Notes: generated from the letters alone by a model not told the origin. A stretch of 64,000 nucleotides of DNA from Hyphomicrobiales bacterium (GCA_003577315.1 QEVK01000014.1:1-64000), one strand, 5' to 3'. Counted from the first letter of the stretch, positions 37,254-47,000 are shown. Program-made: numbers and translations.

Positions 37254-37415
37254 GGCGAGCGCAAGGCCGCGACCGCGGTCCGGGCTTTCGCCCGCCCCAT
37301 CGGAGGCGCGAGCGAAGCGAGCTGCCGCGAGACAGGCGAGCGCAAGGCCGCGACCGCGGCCCGGGCTTTCGCCCGCCCCATCGGAGGCGCGAGCGAAGCG
37401 AGCTGCCGTGAGACA
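37254..37415. repeat. 81-bp tandem duplication beside the tRNA-Leu gene
   Basis: Two head-to-tail copies, 37254-37334 and 37335-37415, differ at two positions only. Each contains a short hairpin (CGGGC-TTTC-GCCCG) and the sequence GGCGCGAGCGAAGCGAGC. The second copy ends eight bases from the tRNA 3' end, so both would be in the tRNA trailer. The 81-bp unit keeps frame (27 codons) but no real coding frame uses it. Confidence 0.85.
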
Positions 37416-37422
37416 GGGAAGA

Positions 37423-37508
37423 TGGTGGCCGCTGCGGGAATCGAACCCGCACGGGCGAAGCCCGAGGCATTTTAAGTGCCTTGTGTCTACCAGTTCCACC
37501 AAGCGGCC
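37423..37508 (-). tRNA. tRNA-Leu (anticodon UAA)
   Basis: Read on the minus strand, the acceptor GGCCGCT pairs with AGCGGCC, followed by A and encoded CCA. The anticodon stem-loop AGGCA-CTTAAAA-TGCCT gives anticodon UAA. A long variable arm CGGGC-TTC-GCCCG, typical of leucine tRNAs, and the T-arm GCGGG-TTCGATT-CCCGC complete the 86-nt structure including CCA. Confidence 0.96.
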
Positions 37509-37543
37509 GCCGGCATCGTGGTTAGTGGAGGGCGCGGCCGCGA

Positions 37544-38509
37544 TCAAGCGGCGAAAGCGCGCCCGGCGATGCGGCGGATGAAGGCGACGACGCGCTGCGT
37601 GACCGCATATTGCGGCATGTGGCCGATGCCCTCGGCGATCTCGATGTCGAGGCCGGCGATCCTGCCTTCCATCGTCAGGCCGTGGCGCCGGTGGTCGAGC
37701 ACGCGGTCGGCGCCGCCGAACAGGATGCCCACGGGCACCCTTATCTCGCCGTAGCGGGCCTCGATGTCGCGCATGTTGTGGCGCAGCGCCACCAGGTCGG
37801 TGGAGGCGGCATAGAAGTGGCCGGGCCTCATGCCGGCCATGGCGCCGCCGGCGATCGCGTAGTCGTGCGGCGGCTTCTGCGGCCCGAAGACGAAATCGAG
37901 CGTCTGCGGCGCGGCCTTGATCGCCATGGGGATGGCGAGCGTCTCCGAGACGATCCGGCGCAGGAGCCGCGAGCGGATGTCGAGCGTGCGGAACTGCGGC
38001 GCGACCTCGTCCTCCCGCTGCGTCAGCGGCGCGATCAGGGCGAGGCCGGAGACCTTGTCGGGATAGTCGAGCGCGGTCGCCAGCGCCACGGCGCCGCCGA
38101 GCGAATGGCCGACGAGGAGCGGCCGCTCCAGCCCCAGCGCGTCGATGAAGCCGGCGAGGAGCCGCGCCTGCTCGGTGAGCCTGCCGTCGAACCTGCCCGG
38201 CCGCGTCGAATAGCCGGAGCCGGGCCTGTCGAGCGCGATCAGCCGGTAGCCGTCGCCGAACTCCTCCATCAGCGGCCGGCGCATGTGGTGCAGCGTGCCG
38301 CCGAGGCCGTGGATCAGCAGGATCGGCCGGCCTTCGCCGCGCTCGACATAGTGGATGTCGCAGCCCTCGACCGTGACGAAGCGGCCGCGCGGCGGCACGG
38401 CGTGCTCGGCGTCGCGCGCGACGCGCCGCGACACCCAGGAGAAATAGGTCGCGACGAGCAGCACCGCGGCGACGACGGCGGCGGCGATGCCGGTGAGGGT
38501 GGGAAGCAT
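37544..38509 (-). CDS. Alpha/beta hydrolase with N-terminal membrane anchor
   Basis: Hydrolase-fold protein of 321 residues. Residues 5-25 (LTGIAAAVVAAVLLVATYFS) form one hydrophobic helix, so the catalytic domain is probably held at the membrane. The oxyanion motif HGLGG, DRPGSGYS, nucleophile elbow GHSLGG (S136), the acid in FGGADRVLD and the histidine in EGIGHMPQY form a full triad. The substrate is unknown. ATG 38509 is preferred over 38542 because it begins just before the helix. Confidence 0.87.
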   Translation of the reverse strand: MLPTLTGIAAAVVAAVLLVATYFSWVSRRVARDAEHAVPPRGRFVTVEGCDIHYVERGEGRPILLIHGLGGTLHHMRRPLMEEFGDGYRLIALDRPGSGYSTRPGRFDGRLTEQARLLAGFIDALGLERPLLVGHSLGGAVALATALDYPDKVSGLALIAPLTQREDEVAPQFRTLDIRSRLLRRIVSETLAIPMAIKAAPQTLDFVFGPQKPPHDYAIAGGAMAGMRPGHFYAASTDLVALRHNMRDIEARYGEIRVPVGILFGGADRVLDHRRHGLTMEGRIAGLDIEIAEGIGHMPQYAVTQRVVAFIRRIAGRAFAA

Positions 38510-38670
38510 GGCGTGGTCGACTCCCGGGGAAACTGCGGCCACGCCACTTTAGCCGCGCGCCGGGCAATGACAATCGCGCCACGCCCGCCGTCATGGCGGG
38601 CGGCTGCACCATTGCCGCCTGCCGCCGGCGGCGCTATTGCCTGCCGAGCCCGCTCGCGAAAGGACATGCC

Positions 38671-39414
38671 ATGGCCGACATCATGACCGCTGCGATGATC
38701 GTCATCGGCGACGAGATCCTGTCGGGTCGCACCAAGGACAGGAACATCGGCCATCTCGCCGACGTGATGGCGGCGATCGGCATCGACCTGAAGGAAGTGC
38801 GCATCGTGCCCGACGAGGAGGACGAGATCGTCGCGGCGGTGAACGCGCTCAGGGCCCGCTACGACTACGTCTTCACCACCGGCGGCATCGGCCCCACCCA
38901 CGACGACATCACCGCCGATTCGGTGGCGAAGGCGTTCGGCGTCGCCTGCGACTACCACCCCGCGACCTATGCGCTGATGGCGGCGCACTATGCCGGGCGC
39001 GGGATCGAGTTCAACGAGGCGCGCAAGCGCATGGCGCGCCTGCCCGACGGCGCCGAGCCCATCGCCAACCCGGTCTCGATCGCGCCCGGCTTCCGCATCG
39101 GCAACGTCCACGTCATGGCCGGCGTGCCGGCGATCTTCCAGGCCATGCTCGACAATGTCGTGCCGACGCTGAGGACGGGGCAGAAGCTGGTCTCGGCCAC
39201 GGTGCACTGCCCCTATGGCGAGGGCATGATCGGCGAGCCGCTGGCCGAGATCCAGAAGGCGCATCCCGACACCATCATCGGCTCCTATCCCAAATATCTC
39301 GACGGCTCGTTCTGGACCGAGCTGGTGGTGCGCGCGCGCAGCGAGGCCGCGCTGGAAGCGGCGCGCGCGGCGGTGCAGGCGCTGGTGGACTCGCTGGCCG
39401 CGGCCCCTAGATAA
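38671..39414 (+). CDS. Competence/damage-inducible CinA-like protein (MoaB/Mog fold domain)
   Basis: 247-residue protein with only the N-terminal molybdopterin-binding-like (MoCF) domain of CinA and no C-terminal nicotinamide-nucleotide amidase domain. IVIGDEILSGRTKDRN at the start, FTTGGIGPTHDDITADSVAK (the GGIGPT-hDD signature) and NPVSIAPGFRIGNVHVMAGV are clear. In this short form the function is not established; NMN or ADP-ribose pyrophosphatase activity is known for some CinA N-terminal domains. ATG 38671 is preceded by AAAGGA. Confidence 0.88.
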   Translation: MADIMTAAMIVIGDEILSGRTKDRNIGHLADVMAAIGIDLKEVRIVPDEEDEIVAAVNALRARYDYVFTTGGIGPTHDDITADSVAKAFGVACDYHPATYALMAAHYAGRGIEFNEARKRMARLPDGAEPIANPVSIAPGFRIGNVHVMAGVPAIFQAMLDNVVPTLRTGQKLVSATVHCPYGEGMIGEPLAEIQKAHPDTIIGSYPKYLDGSFWTELVVRARSEAALEAARAAVQALVDSLAAAPR

Positions 39415-39568
39415 TCCTTTACGCTCCCGCCGTTCGGGTGCAGGCTTGTTGCGACCGGCGCCGGCGGACATCGTGGCCGGCGTTGACGGAGGTCAAAGTG
39501 GGCGTCCGCGGCGCGCGGCACAGTAGAGCACGGGTGGCGCGGGCCGCCGCAGCACGTCGGAGACCGAA

Positions 39569-40408
39569 ATGACCTACAAGACCATTCTCGCCGTCCTTCA
39601 GGGCAAGGCCGACGCCGGCCGCGTGCTCGACTGCGCGGTGCCGCTGGCGGCGCGGTTCTCGGCCCATCTGATCGGCTTCCACGCCGAGGCCACCCCCTTG
39701 CCCTACGTGACGCCGATGGGCTTTCCCGACACCGAGTTCATCGCCGTGAGCGAGGAGGCGAGCGAGCAGCGCAGCGCAGAGATCAAGGAGATCTTCGAGA
39801 CGCGCGTGGGGCGCGGCGGCGTCTCCCATAGCTGGCGCGCGGCGCAGAACGTGTCGGGCGACAGCGCCGTCAGCGCGCTGTCGGCCGCCCGCGCCAGCGA
39901 CCTGATCGTGGTGCAGCAGGCCGATCCAGAGCAGGATTCGGGGCTTTCCGCCGACGTCGAGACGCTGCTGTTCGAGAGCGGCCGGCCGGTGCTGCTGGTG
40001 CCCTATGCGGTCTCGGTCGACTGCACCTTCCGCAAGGTGCTGGTGGCGTGGAACGGCTCGCAGCAGGCCGCGCGCGCCACCTTCGACGCGCTGCCCTTCA
40101 TCCGCGAGGCGCAGGAGACGGAGGTGCTGTCGCTCGACGCCTCCGACAATGCCGAGCAGGACGCGGCGGTCGCCGGCTCCGACATCGCGGCCGCCCTTGC
40201 CCGTCACGGCGCCAGGGTCACCTTCGCCTCCGGCTTCTCCGCCGGCATCGGCGCGGGCGAGGCGATCGAGAACCGCATCTCCGACACGCAGGCCGACCTT
40301 CTGGTGATGGGCGCCTACAGCCAGTCGCGGCTGAAGGAGTTCTTCTTCGGCGGCGCGACGCGCACGCTGCTGCAATCGATGCCGGTGGCGACGCTGATGT
40401 CGCGCTAG
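39569..40408 (+). CDS. Tandem universal stress protein (UspA family), second gene
   Basis: 279 residues with two Usp halves. The first half starts YKTILAVLQGKADAGRVLDC; the second (from about 152) has KVLVAWNGSQQAARA and ends with LLVMGAYSQSRLKEFFFGGA, then TRTLLQ, which keeps the glycine-rich nucleotide motif only in part. It differs from the Usp at 16334 and is closer to the common rhizobial Usp pattern. Stand-alone gene between the CinA-like gene and gpt. Confidence 0.9.
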   Translation: MTYKTILAVLQGKADAGRVLDCAVPLAARFSAHLIGFHAEATPLPYVTPMGFPDTEFIAVSEEASEQRSAEIKEIFETRVGRGGVSHSWRAAQNVSGDSAVSALSAARASDLIVVQQADPEQDSGLSADVETLLFESGRPVLLVPYAVSVDCTFRKVLVAWNGSQQAARATFDALPFIREAQETEVLSLDASDNAEQDAAVAGSDIAAALARHGARVTFASGFSAGIGAGEAIENRISDTQADLLVMGAYSQSRLKEFFFGGATRTLLQSMPVATLMSR

Positions 40409-40527
40409 GCCGCAGCCGCGGGGCGACGCTGGCCCGAGGCGGCCATGGCGGGAAGCGGGCGCACTTGCCAAGGCCCGGCAGTTGCGGTTAATCCCGGCTG
40501 CATTCCACGTCAGCCGGAGTGCCGCCG

Positions 40528-41025
40528 ATGTCCCTTCCCGAAAAGGCCTTCCCCGTCTCCTGGGACCAGTTCCACCGCGATGCGCGCGCGCTCGCGTGGC
40601 GACTGGCCGGCATCAACGCCGAATGGAAGGCGATCGTGTGCATCACGCGCGGCGGGCTGGTGCCGGCGGCGGTGATCGCGCGCGAGCTCGGCATCCGGCT
40701 GATCGAGACCGTCTGCATCGCCTCCTACCACGACTACACCGAGCAGGGCGAGCTGAAGGTCCTGAAGGAGGTGACGCCGTCGCTGCTGGAGGACGAGGGC
40801 GCCAGCGTGCTGATCGTCGACGACCTGACCGACACCGGCAAGACCGCGGCCATCGTGCGCGCCATGATGCCGAAGGCGCATTTCGCCGCCGTCTACGCCA
40901 AGCCCAAGGGCCGCACCATGATCGACACCTTCGTCACCGAGGTGTCGCAGGATACCTGGATCTATTTTCCCTGGGACATGGGATTCACCTATCAGAAGCC
41001 GATCGCCGAGGATCATCGCGTCTGA
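40528..41025 (+). CDS. gpt: Xanthine (guanine) phosphoribosyltransferase
   Basis: Purine salvage enzyme converting xanthine or guanine with PRPP to the nucleotide. 165 residues; [19 protein letters not shown] near 35-53, and the PRPP-binding [14 protein letters not shown] near 96-109 are characteristic, as is the C-terminal WIYFPWDMG base-binding segment. ATG 40528 starts [14 protein letters not shown] as in homologues. It carries its own short intergenic regions on both sides and looks monocistronic. Confidence 0.95.
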   Translation: MSLPEKAFPVSWDQFHRDARALAWRLAGINAEWKAIVCITRGGLVPAAVIARELGIRLIETVCIASYHDYTEQGELKVLKEVTPSLLEDEGASVLIVDDLTDTGKTAAIVRAMMPKAHFAAVYAKPKGRTMIDTFVTEVSQDTWIYFPWDMGFTYQKPIAEDHRV

Positions 41026-41213
41026 GCAGCCTTCGATAGTTCGCCCCGGCAAGCGTCGGGGCCGGCGCGAAGCTTGCGCGAGGCTTGCGGGGATGGCGCA
41101 AGGCGCGCCGGCGCGGCCCGGATTGCGGCATTTGCGCGCATTTTTTCCTTTATTTCCGCATAATTGCCGGCGATCATTATCCGACTATCCAATGTGTTCG
41201 GGGCGAGTGGCCG

Positions 41214-41708
41214 ATGATGATCGGGCATGGCAGGCGCAGCCTGCTCAAGGAGCGAATCCGCCGTTTCCTCGGCGGCCTGCCGCCGCGCGTGCAGGTGGCG
41301 GCGCTGCCGTGGCGCGTCGGCGAGGACGGCGGCGGCGAGGTGCTTCTGGTGACGAGCCGCGGCTCGGGCCGCTGGGTGCTGCCCAAGGGCTGGCCGGAGA
41401 AGCGCGAGCGGCTGTTCGAGGCGGCGGCGCGCGAGGCGGCCGAGGAGGCGGGCGTGACCGGCGTCGTCGCCCGTGACGAGATCGGCCGCTTCTACTACGG
41501 CAAGGCGATGCCGTCCGGCTCGCGCTGGCGCTGCGAGGTGCGGGTGTTTGCGTTGCAGGTGGAGACGGTGGCCGACACGTGGCCCGAGCGCAAGCACCGC
41601 AAGCGGCGCTGGCTCTCGCCGCAGGAGGCGGCGTCGCTGGTCGACGAGGCGGATCTGGCCGAGCTGATCGCTTCCTTTGCCGGTAATCCACGAAAATTTA
41701 CCGCCTGA
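41214..41708 (+). CDS. Nudix hydrolase (DIPP-like)
   Basis: Pyrophosphohydrolase of 164 residues. A perfect Nudix box is present: G-x5-E-x7-REAAEEAGV with GWPEKRERLFEAAAREAAEE, after WVLPKGW. The arrangement GRWVLPKGWPEK and the later HRKRRWLSPQEA resemble diphosphoinositol-polyphosphate or dinucleoside-polyphosphate hydrolases, but bacterial members act on various nucleotide diphosphates. Three alternative ATGs (41214, 41217) give nearly the same protein. Confidence 0.9.
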   Translation: MMIGHGRRSLLKERIRRFLGGLPPRVQVAALPWRVGEDGGGEVLLVTSRGSGRWVLPKGWPEKRERLFEAAAREAAEEAGVTGVVARDEIGRFYYGKAMPSGSRWRCEVRVFALQVETVADTWPERKHRKRRWLSPQEAASLVDEADLAELIASFAGNPRKFTA

Positions 41709-41829
41709 GCGCGGCCGAGGCTTCTCCCCGCTTGTGATCGTTGCCCGGCTTACCTAGAGCGTAGGAGGCTGCGTCCCGTCCGGGCCGCGGCTGCAACCAC
41801 GCCCGCGCGGGAAAGCCCGGAACAGCCCC

Positions 41830-43431
41830 ATGACAGACTTCGCCACCGAGGCGCGCAAGGACACCCTCGACAAGGATCTCGACAAGCTCGTCCATGTCGA
41901 GGAAGCGGCGACGTTCGTGGCGCGCGGCCTGGTGGCGCCGGGGCTGGGGCTTCTGTTCCTGGCGCTTTCGGCCATCATCGCCTCTTTCTTCGCCATGGGC
42001 GAGACGGGGGCGATCGTCATCGTCGCCGCCTCGGCCATCGGCGGCTACATGGCGCTCAACATCGGCGCCAACGACGTGGCCAACAATGTCGGCCCGGCCG
42101 TCGGCGCCAAGGCGCTGACCATGGGCGGCGCGCTGGCCATCGCGGCGGTGTTCGAGAGCGCGGGCGCGCTGATCGCCGGCGCCGACGTGGTGACGACGAT
42201 CTCCAGCGGCATCGTCAGCCCGGAGGCGATCGCCGATCCGGGCGTGTTCGTGCGGCTGATGCTGGCGGCGCTCGTCTCCTCGGCGCTGTGGATCAACCTT
42301 GCGACATGGATCGGCGCGCCGGTCTCGACCACCCATGCCGTGGTCGGCGGCGTCGCCGGCTCGGGCATCGCGGCGGCCGGCTTCGCCGCCATCGACTGGA
42401 GCACGATGGGCGGCATCGCGGCGAGCTGGGTGATCTCGCCGGTGCTGGGCGGCATCGTCGCGAGCCTGTTCCTTGCCTTCATCAAGGCGGCGGTCATCTA
42501 CCAGGACGACAAGATCACGGCGGCGCGGCTGTGGGTGCCGCTGCTGATCGCGGTGATGGCCGGGGCGTTTTCCGCCTATCTCGTCACCAAGGGGCTGAAG
42601 CGCGTCGTCGACGTCTCGGCCCTCCAGATCGCCGCCGTCGGCCTCGGCAGCTTCGTGCTGGTGTGGGGGCTGGCCAAGATCAGCGTCGACCGGCAGGCGG
42701 TCAATATGGAGAACCGCAACCAGTCGCTGCGCAAGCTGTTCCGCCTGCCGCTGATCTTCTCGGCGGCGCTGCTTTCCTTCGCCCACGGCGCCAACGACGT
42801 CTCCAACGCCGTCGGGCCGCTGGCGGCCATCGTGCAGGCGGCCTCCGGCGAGCGGTCGGCCACGGTGGCGATCCCGCTGTGGGTGATGGTGATCGGGGCC
42901 GCCGGCATCTCCCTCGGCCTCGTGCTGTTCGGGCCGAAGCTCATCCGCATGGTCGGCGGGCAGATCACCAAGCTCAACCCCATGCGCGCCTTTTGCGTGG
43001 CGCTGTCGGCGGCCATCACCGTCATCGTCGCCTCCTGGTTCGGCCTGCCGGTCTCCTCGACCCACATCGCGGTCGGCGCGGTGTTCGGCGTCGGCTTCTT
43101 CCGAGAGTGGTACACGGCCAATTCGTCGCGCCGGCGCACCTATCTGGAGCGCAAGGCCAGCCGCGCCCGCGCCGAGCGCGCCGCCCGCGCCCGCGGCGCC
43201 GGCAAGGACGCGCGGCAGGAGATGCGCGAGAGCGAGGCGGGCGACGACGACAACGGAAACGGCGACGACCTCGAAAGCGAGGGGCCGCCCGTCTCGCGCG
43301 AGGAGATCGCCCGGCGCAGGCTGGTGCGCCGCGCCCACGTCATGACCATCGCCACGGCCTGGGTGACGACGGTGCCGGCCTCGGCGCTGCTTGCCGCCGG
43401 CGTCTTCCTGCTGCTCCAGATGCTGGCCTGA
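41830..43431 (+). CDS. pit: PiT family inorganic phosphate transporter
   Basis: Low-affinity phosphate permease of 533 residues. Both PHO4 repeats show the signature: NIGANDVANNVGPAVGAKAL near residue 77 and AHGANDVSNAVGPLAAI near 317, and APVSTTHAVVGGVAGSG with VSSTHIAVGAVFG. A charged hydrophilic stretch of about 70 residues (RASRARAERAARARG-like and acidic DDDNGNGDD) lies before a final helix. ATG 41830 begins a polar 30-residue head. No PhoU-like partner (DUF47) adjoins, unlike many pit genes. Confidence 0.93.
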   Translation: MTDFATEARKDTLDKDLDKLVHVEEAATFVARGLVAPGLGLLFLALSAIIASFFAMGETGAIVIVAASAIGGYMALNIGANDVANNVGPAVGAKALTMGGALAIAAVFESAGALIAGADVVTTISSGIVSPEAIADPGVFVRLMLAALVSSALWINLATWIGAPVSTTHAVVGGVAGSGIAAAGFAAIDWSTMGGIAASWVISPVLGGIVASLFLAFIKAAVIYQDDKITAARLWVPLLIAVMAGAFSAYLVTKGLKRVVDVSALQIAAVGLGSFVLVWGLAKISVDRQAVNMENRNQSLRKLFRLPLIFSAALLSFAHGANDVSNAVGPLAAIVQAASGERSATVAIPLWVMVIGAAGISLGLVLFGPKLIRMVGGQITKLNPMRAFCVALSAAITVIVASWFGLPVSSTHIAVGAVFGVGFFREWYTANSSRRRTYLERKASRARAERAARARGAGKDARQEMRESEAGDDDNGNGDDLESEGPPVSREEIARRRLVRRAHVMTIATAWVTTVPASALLAAGVFLLLQMLA

Positions 43432-43518
43432 GCGCCGCGCGGAAAGCGATTTTTCTCCCCGCTATCCACATTCCTTCACACAAGATGTTGGGGTCGGGGA
43501 ACCCGCGCAAACGAGTCC

Positions 43519-43547
43519 TTGACGACACATTGCGAGTCGCCTTTTAT
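43519..43547 (+). promoter_or_regulatory. Sigma70-like promoter upstream of nrdJ
   Basis: CTTGACG gives a -35 hexamer TTGACG (43519-43524); 17 bases later TTTTAT (43542-43547) matches four of six -10 positions. It resembles the rhizobial CTTGAC-N17-CTATAT type. Transcription would start near 43554 and soon meet a terminator. Confidence 0.55.
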
Positions 43548-43573
43548 GGGCCATGCGTCCCTGTTGCGGGCGC

Positions 43574-43603
43574 GGCCGGAAAGTTTCGAGCCCGGTCTTT
43601 TTT
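43574..43603 (+). terminator. Rho-independent terminator 20 bases after the predicted start site
   Basis: GGCCGG (43574-43579) pairs with CCGGTC (43592-43597, one G-U pair) across a 12-base loop, followed directly by TTTTTT (43598-43603). It could end the pit transcript, or a roughly 50-nt RNA begun at the promoter just upstream. Confidence 0.5.
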
Positions 43604-43723
43604 CCAGATCTGTCTGCGTTTGGCGAGGTCCGGCTGCGTGTCGCGGCGGCCGGATCAGGGGATGTTTGGCCCCTGCGGACGGGACGCAAGCGGCAAGGGA
43701 CGGGTAGCGTAAATTTCCTGTTA

Positions 43724-43739
43724 ACACTATATTTAGTGT
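43724..43739. promoter_or_regulatory. NrdR box 1
   Basis: ACACTATATTTAGTGT matches the NrdR consensus acaCwAtATaTwGtgt almost completely. NrdR is the zinc-finger/ATP-cone repressor of ribonucleotide reductase genes; its boxes occur in pairs about 31 bases apart. Confidence 0.85.
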
Positions 43740-43754
43740 TTTAAATCAGGATGC

Positions 43755-43770
43755 GTGCTAGATAATGTGA
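43755..43770. promoter_or_regulatory. NrdR box 2 (weaker)
   Basis: GTGCTAGATAATGTGA starts exactly 31 bases after box 1 and matches 10 of 16 consensus positions. The spacing of three helical turns is the usual one for NrdR pairs and supports it despite the weaker fit. Confidence 0.65.
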
Positions 43771-44018
43771 TTAGCCGGCGAGGCCTTGTGCCGCCGGGCG
43801 CGCGCCGGAGCACCGGCGGGCACACCGCGGGGAGGGGCCGGCGAGGAAGGCCCGCGCTTCGCGGCAAGGGCTGGTCGACGCTTCCGGCAAGGAGCGGCGG
43901 CGCAGCGTGGACGGCCCGTCGCGGGGATGGCGGCGGGCGGGCCGGACGGTCGCGAAAAGGTGTCTTTGCCCGCGGCCGATCGGCGCTACATTTAGAAACC
44001 ATAGGGACTGACAAGCAG

Positions 44019-47000
44019 ATGCGCATCGAACGTCGTTTCACGAAAGAGGGCCAGTCGCCTTACGCGGAGATCGAGTTCCGCAAGGCGGTGAGCGAGATCC
44101 GCAACCCGGACGGCTCGATCGTCTTCCGGGCCGACGACATCGACGTGCCGGCGCAGTTCAGCCAGGTGGCCGCCGACATCCTGGCGCAGAAATATTTCCG
44201 CAAGGCCGGCGTGCCCGCGCGCCTCAAGCGGGTCGAGGAGAACGACGTTCCGTCCTTCCTGTGGCGCTCGGTCGCCGACGAGGCCGCCCTTGCCGAGCTG
44301 CCGGAGGACGAGCGCTACGGCTCCGAGCGCGACGCGCGGCAGGTGTTCGACCGGCTCGCCGGCACCTGGGCCTACTGGGGCTGGAAGGGCGGCTACTTCA
44401 ACGCCGAGGAGGACGCGCTCGCCTTCCGCGACGAGCTCGCCTACATGCTCGCCACCCAGCGCGTCGCGCCCAACAGCCCGCAATGGTTCAACACCGGCCT
44501 GCACTGGGCCTACGGCATCGACGGCCCGGGCCAGGGCCACTATTACGTCGATCCGTTCACCGGCAAGCTGACGCGCTCGGCCTCGGCCTACGAGCATCCG
44601 CAGCCGCACGCCTGCTTCATCCAGTCCGTCGCCGACGACCTCGTCAACGAGGGCGGCATCATGGACCTGTGGGTGCGCGAGGCGCGGCTGTTCAAGTACG
44701 GCTCGGGCACCGGCTCGAATTTCTCCCATCTGCGCGGCGAGGGCGAGAGGCTGTCGGGCGGCGGCAAGTCCTCCGGCCTGATGAGCTTCCTCAAGATCGG
44801 CGACCGCGCCGCCGGCGCCATCAAGTCGGGCGGCACCACGCGCCGCGCCGCCAAGATGGTGGTGGTCGACGTCGACCATCCCGACATCGAGGCCTATATC
44901 GACTGGAAGGTGAACGAGGAGCAGAAGGTCGCCGCGCTCGTCACCGGCTCCAAGATCGTCAAGCAGCATCTGGCCGCCATCATGAAGGCGTGCGTCAACT
45001 GCGAGGGCAACGGCGACGACTGCTTCGACCCGGCGGTGAACCCGGCGCTCAAGCGCGAGATCCGCGCGGCCAAGAAGAACGCGGTGCCGGAGAACTACAT
45101 CAAGCGCGTCATCCAGTTCGCCAGGCAGGGCTACACCTCGATCGAGTTCAAGACCTACGACACCGACTGGGATTCGGAGGCCTACCTCACCGTCTCGGGC
45201 CAGAACTCCAACAACTCCGTCTCGCTCAAGGACGATTTCCTGCGCGCGGTGGAGAACGACGGAGACTGGAATCTTATCCGCAGGATAGACGGCAAGGTTG
45301 CCAGGACGCTGAAGGCGCGGGACCTGTGGGAGAAGATCGGCTACGCCGCCTGGGCCTCGGCCGATCCGGGCCTGCACTTCAACACCACGATGAACGACTG
45401 GCACACCTGCCCGGCGGCCGGGCCGATCCGCGCGTCGAACCCGTGCTCGGAATACATGTTCCTCGACGACACGGCCTGCAACCTCGCCTCGATCAACCTT
45501 CTGCCCTACCGCAATCCCGACGGCACCATCGACATCGAGGCCTATGAGCACACGGTGCGGCTGTGGACCGTGGTGCTGGAAATCTCGGTGATGATGGCGC
45601 AGTTCCCGTCGTGGAAGATCGCCAAGCTGTCCTACGAGTACCGCACGCTCGGCCTCGGCTTTGCCAATATCGGCGGGCTGCTGATGACCTCCGGCATCCC
45701 CTACGATTCCGACGAGGGCAGGGGCCTGTGCGCGGCGTTGACGGCGCTGATGACGGGCGTTTCCTACGCCACCTCGGCCGAGATGGCGTCCGAGCTCGGC
45801 GCGTTCCCGGAATATCCGGTCAACGCCCCGCACATGCTGCGCGTGATGCGCAACCACCGCCGCGCCGCCTATGGCGAGACGGGCGGCTACGAGAAGCTGT
45901 CGGTCGACCCGGTTCCGCTCAACGCCGAGCATGTGTGGCAGAAGGAGCTGGTCGAGCATGCGCGCGCGGCATGGGACCGCGCCATCGATCTCGGCGCCGA
46001 ATACGGCTTCCGCAACGCGCAGGCGACCGTGATCGCGCCGACCGGCACGATCGGCCTCGTCATGGACTGCGACACCACCGGCATCGAGCCCGACTTCGCG
46101 CTGGTCAAGTTCAAGAAGCTGGCCGGCGGCGGCTACTTCAAGATCATCAACCGCGCGGTGCCGGAGGCGCTGCGCACGCTGGGCTATTCGGAAAGCCAGA
46201 TCGCCGAGATCGAGGCCTATGCCGTCGGCCACGGCAACCTCAACCAGGCGCCGGGCGTCAATCCCGGCTCGCTCAAGGCCAAAGGCTTCACCGACGAGAA
46301 GATCGCCGCGCTCAACGCCGCGCTGGGCTCCGCCTTCGACATCAAGTTCGTGTTCAACAAGTGGACGCTGGGCGAGGATTTCTGCCGCGACGTTCTCGGC
46401 TTCACCGACGCGCAGCTCAACGACTTCTCCTTCGAGATGCTGCCGGCGCTCGGCTTCGCGAGGAAGGACATCGAGGCCGCCAACATCCATGTCTGCGGCG
46501 CGATGACGCTGGAAGGGGCGCCGCATCTGAAGGACGAGCACCTGCCCGTCTTCGACTGCGCCAACCCGTGCGGCAAGGTCGGCAAGCGTTACCTGTCCGT
46601 CGAGAGCCACATCCGCATGATGGCGGCGGCGCAGCCCTTCATCTCCGGCGCGATCTCCAAGACGATCAACATGCCCAACGAGGCGACCGTCGACGACTGC
46701 AAGCAAGCCTACATGCTGTCGTGGAAGCTGGCGCTGAAGGCCAACGCCCTCTACCGCGACGGCTCCAAGCTGTCGCAGCCGCTCAACGCCTCGCTCCTGT
46801 CGGACGACGAGGACGAGGCCGACGAGCGCGCCGAGGAGCTGGCGGCCGCCCCCGCCGCCGCGCGCGTGGCGCAGGTGACGGAGAAGATCGTCGAGCGCGT
46901 GGTCGAGAAGGTGGTGCGCGACCGCGAGAAGCTGCCCAACCGCCGCCAGGGCTACACCCAGAAGGCGGTGATCGGCGGCCACAAGGTCTACCTGCGCACC

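Larger units (their letters stand above)
43432..44018. other. 587-bp gap holding the nrdJ control region
   Basis: No supported gene. It holds a sigma70-like promoter and a terminator 30 bases apart (43519-43603), paired NrdR-type boxes (43724-43770) and then a GC-rich leader up to nrdJ. The frame of nrdJ is open through the leader to 43755, but those residues are unlike the enzyme family. Confidence 0.7.

Noticed and set aside
37254..37415. CRISPR-like repeat
   Set aside because: Only two head-to-tail 81-bp copies with no spacers between them, so it is a plain tandem duplication.
43755..44018. Upstream extension of nrdJ to 43755 (1349 codons)
   Set aside because: The extra residues are unlike any reductase N-terminus, and the frame would begin inside the second NrdR box. 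ATG 44019 gives MRIERRFT as in homologues.
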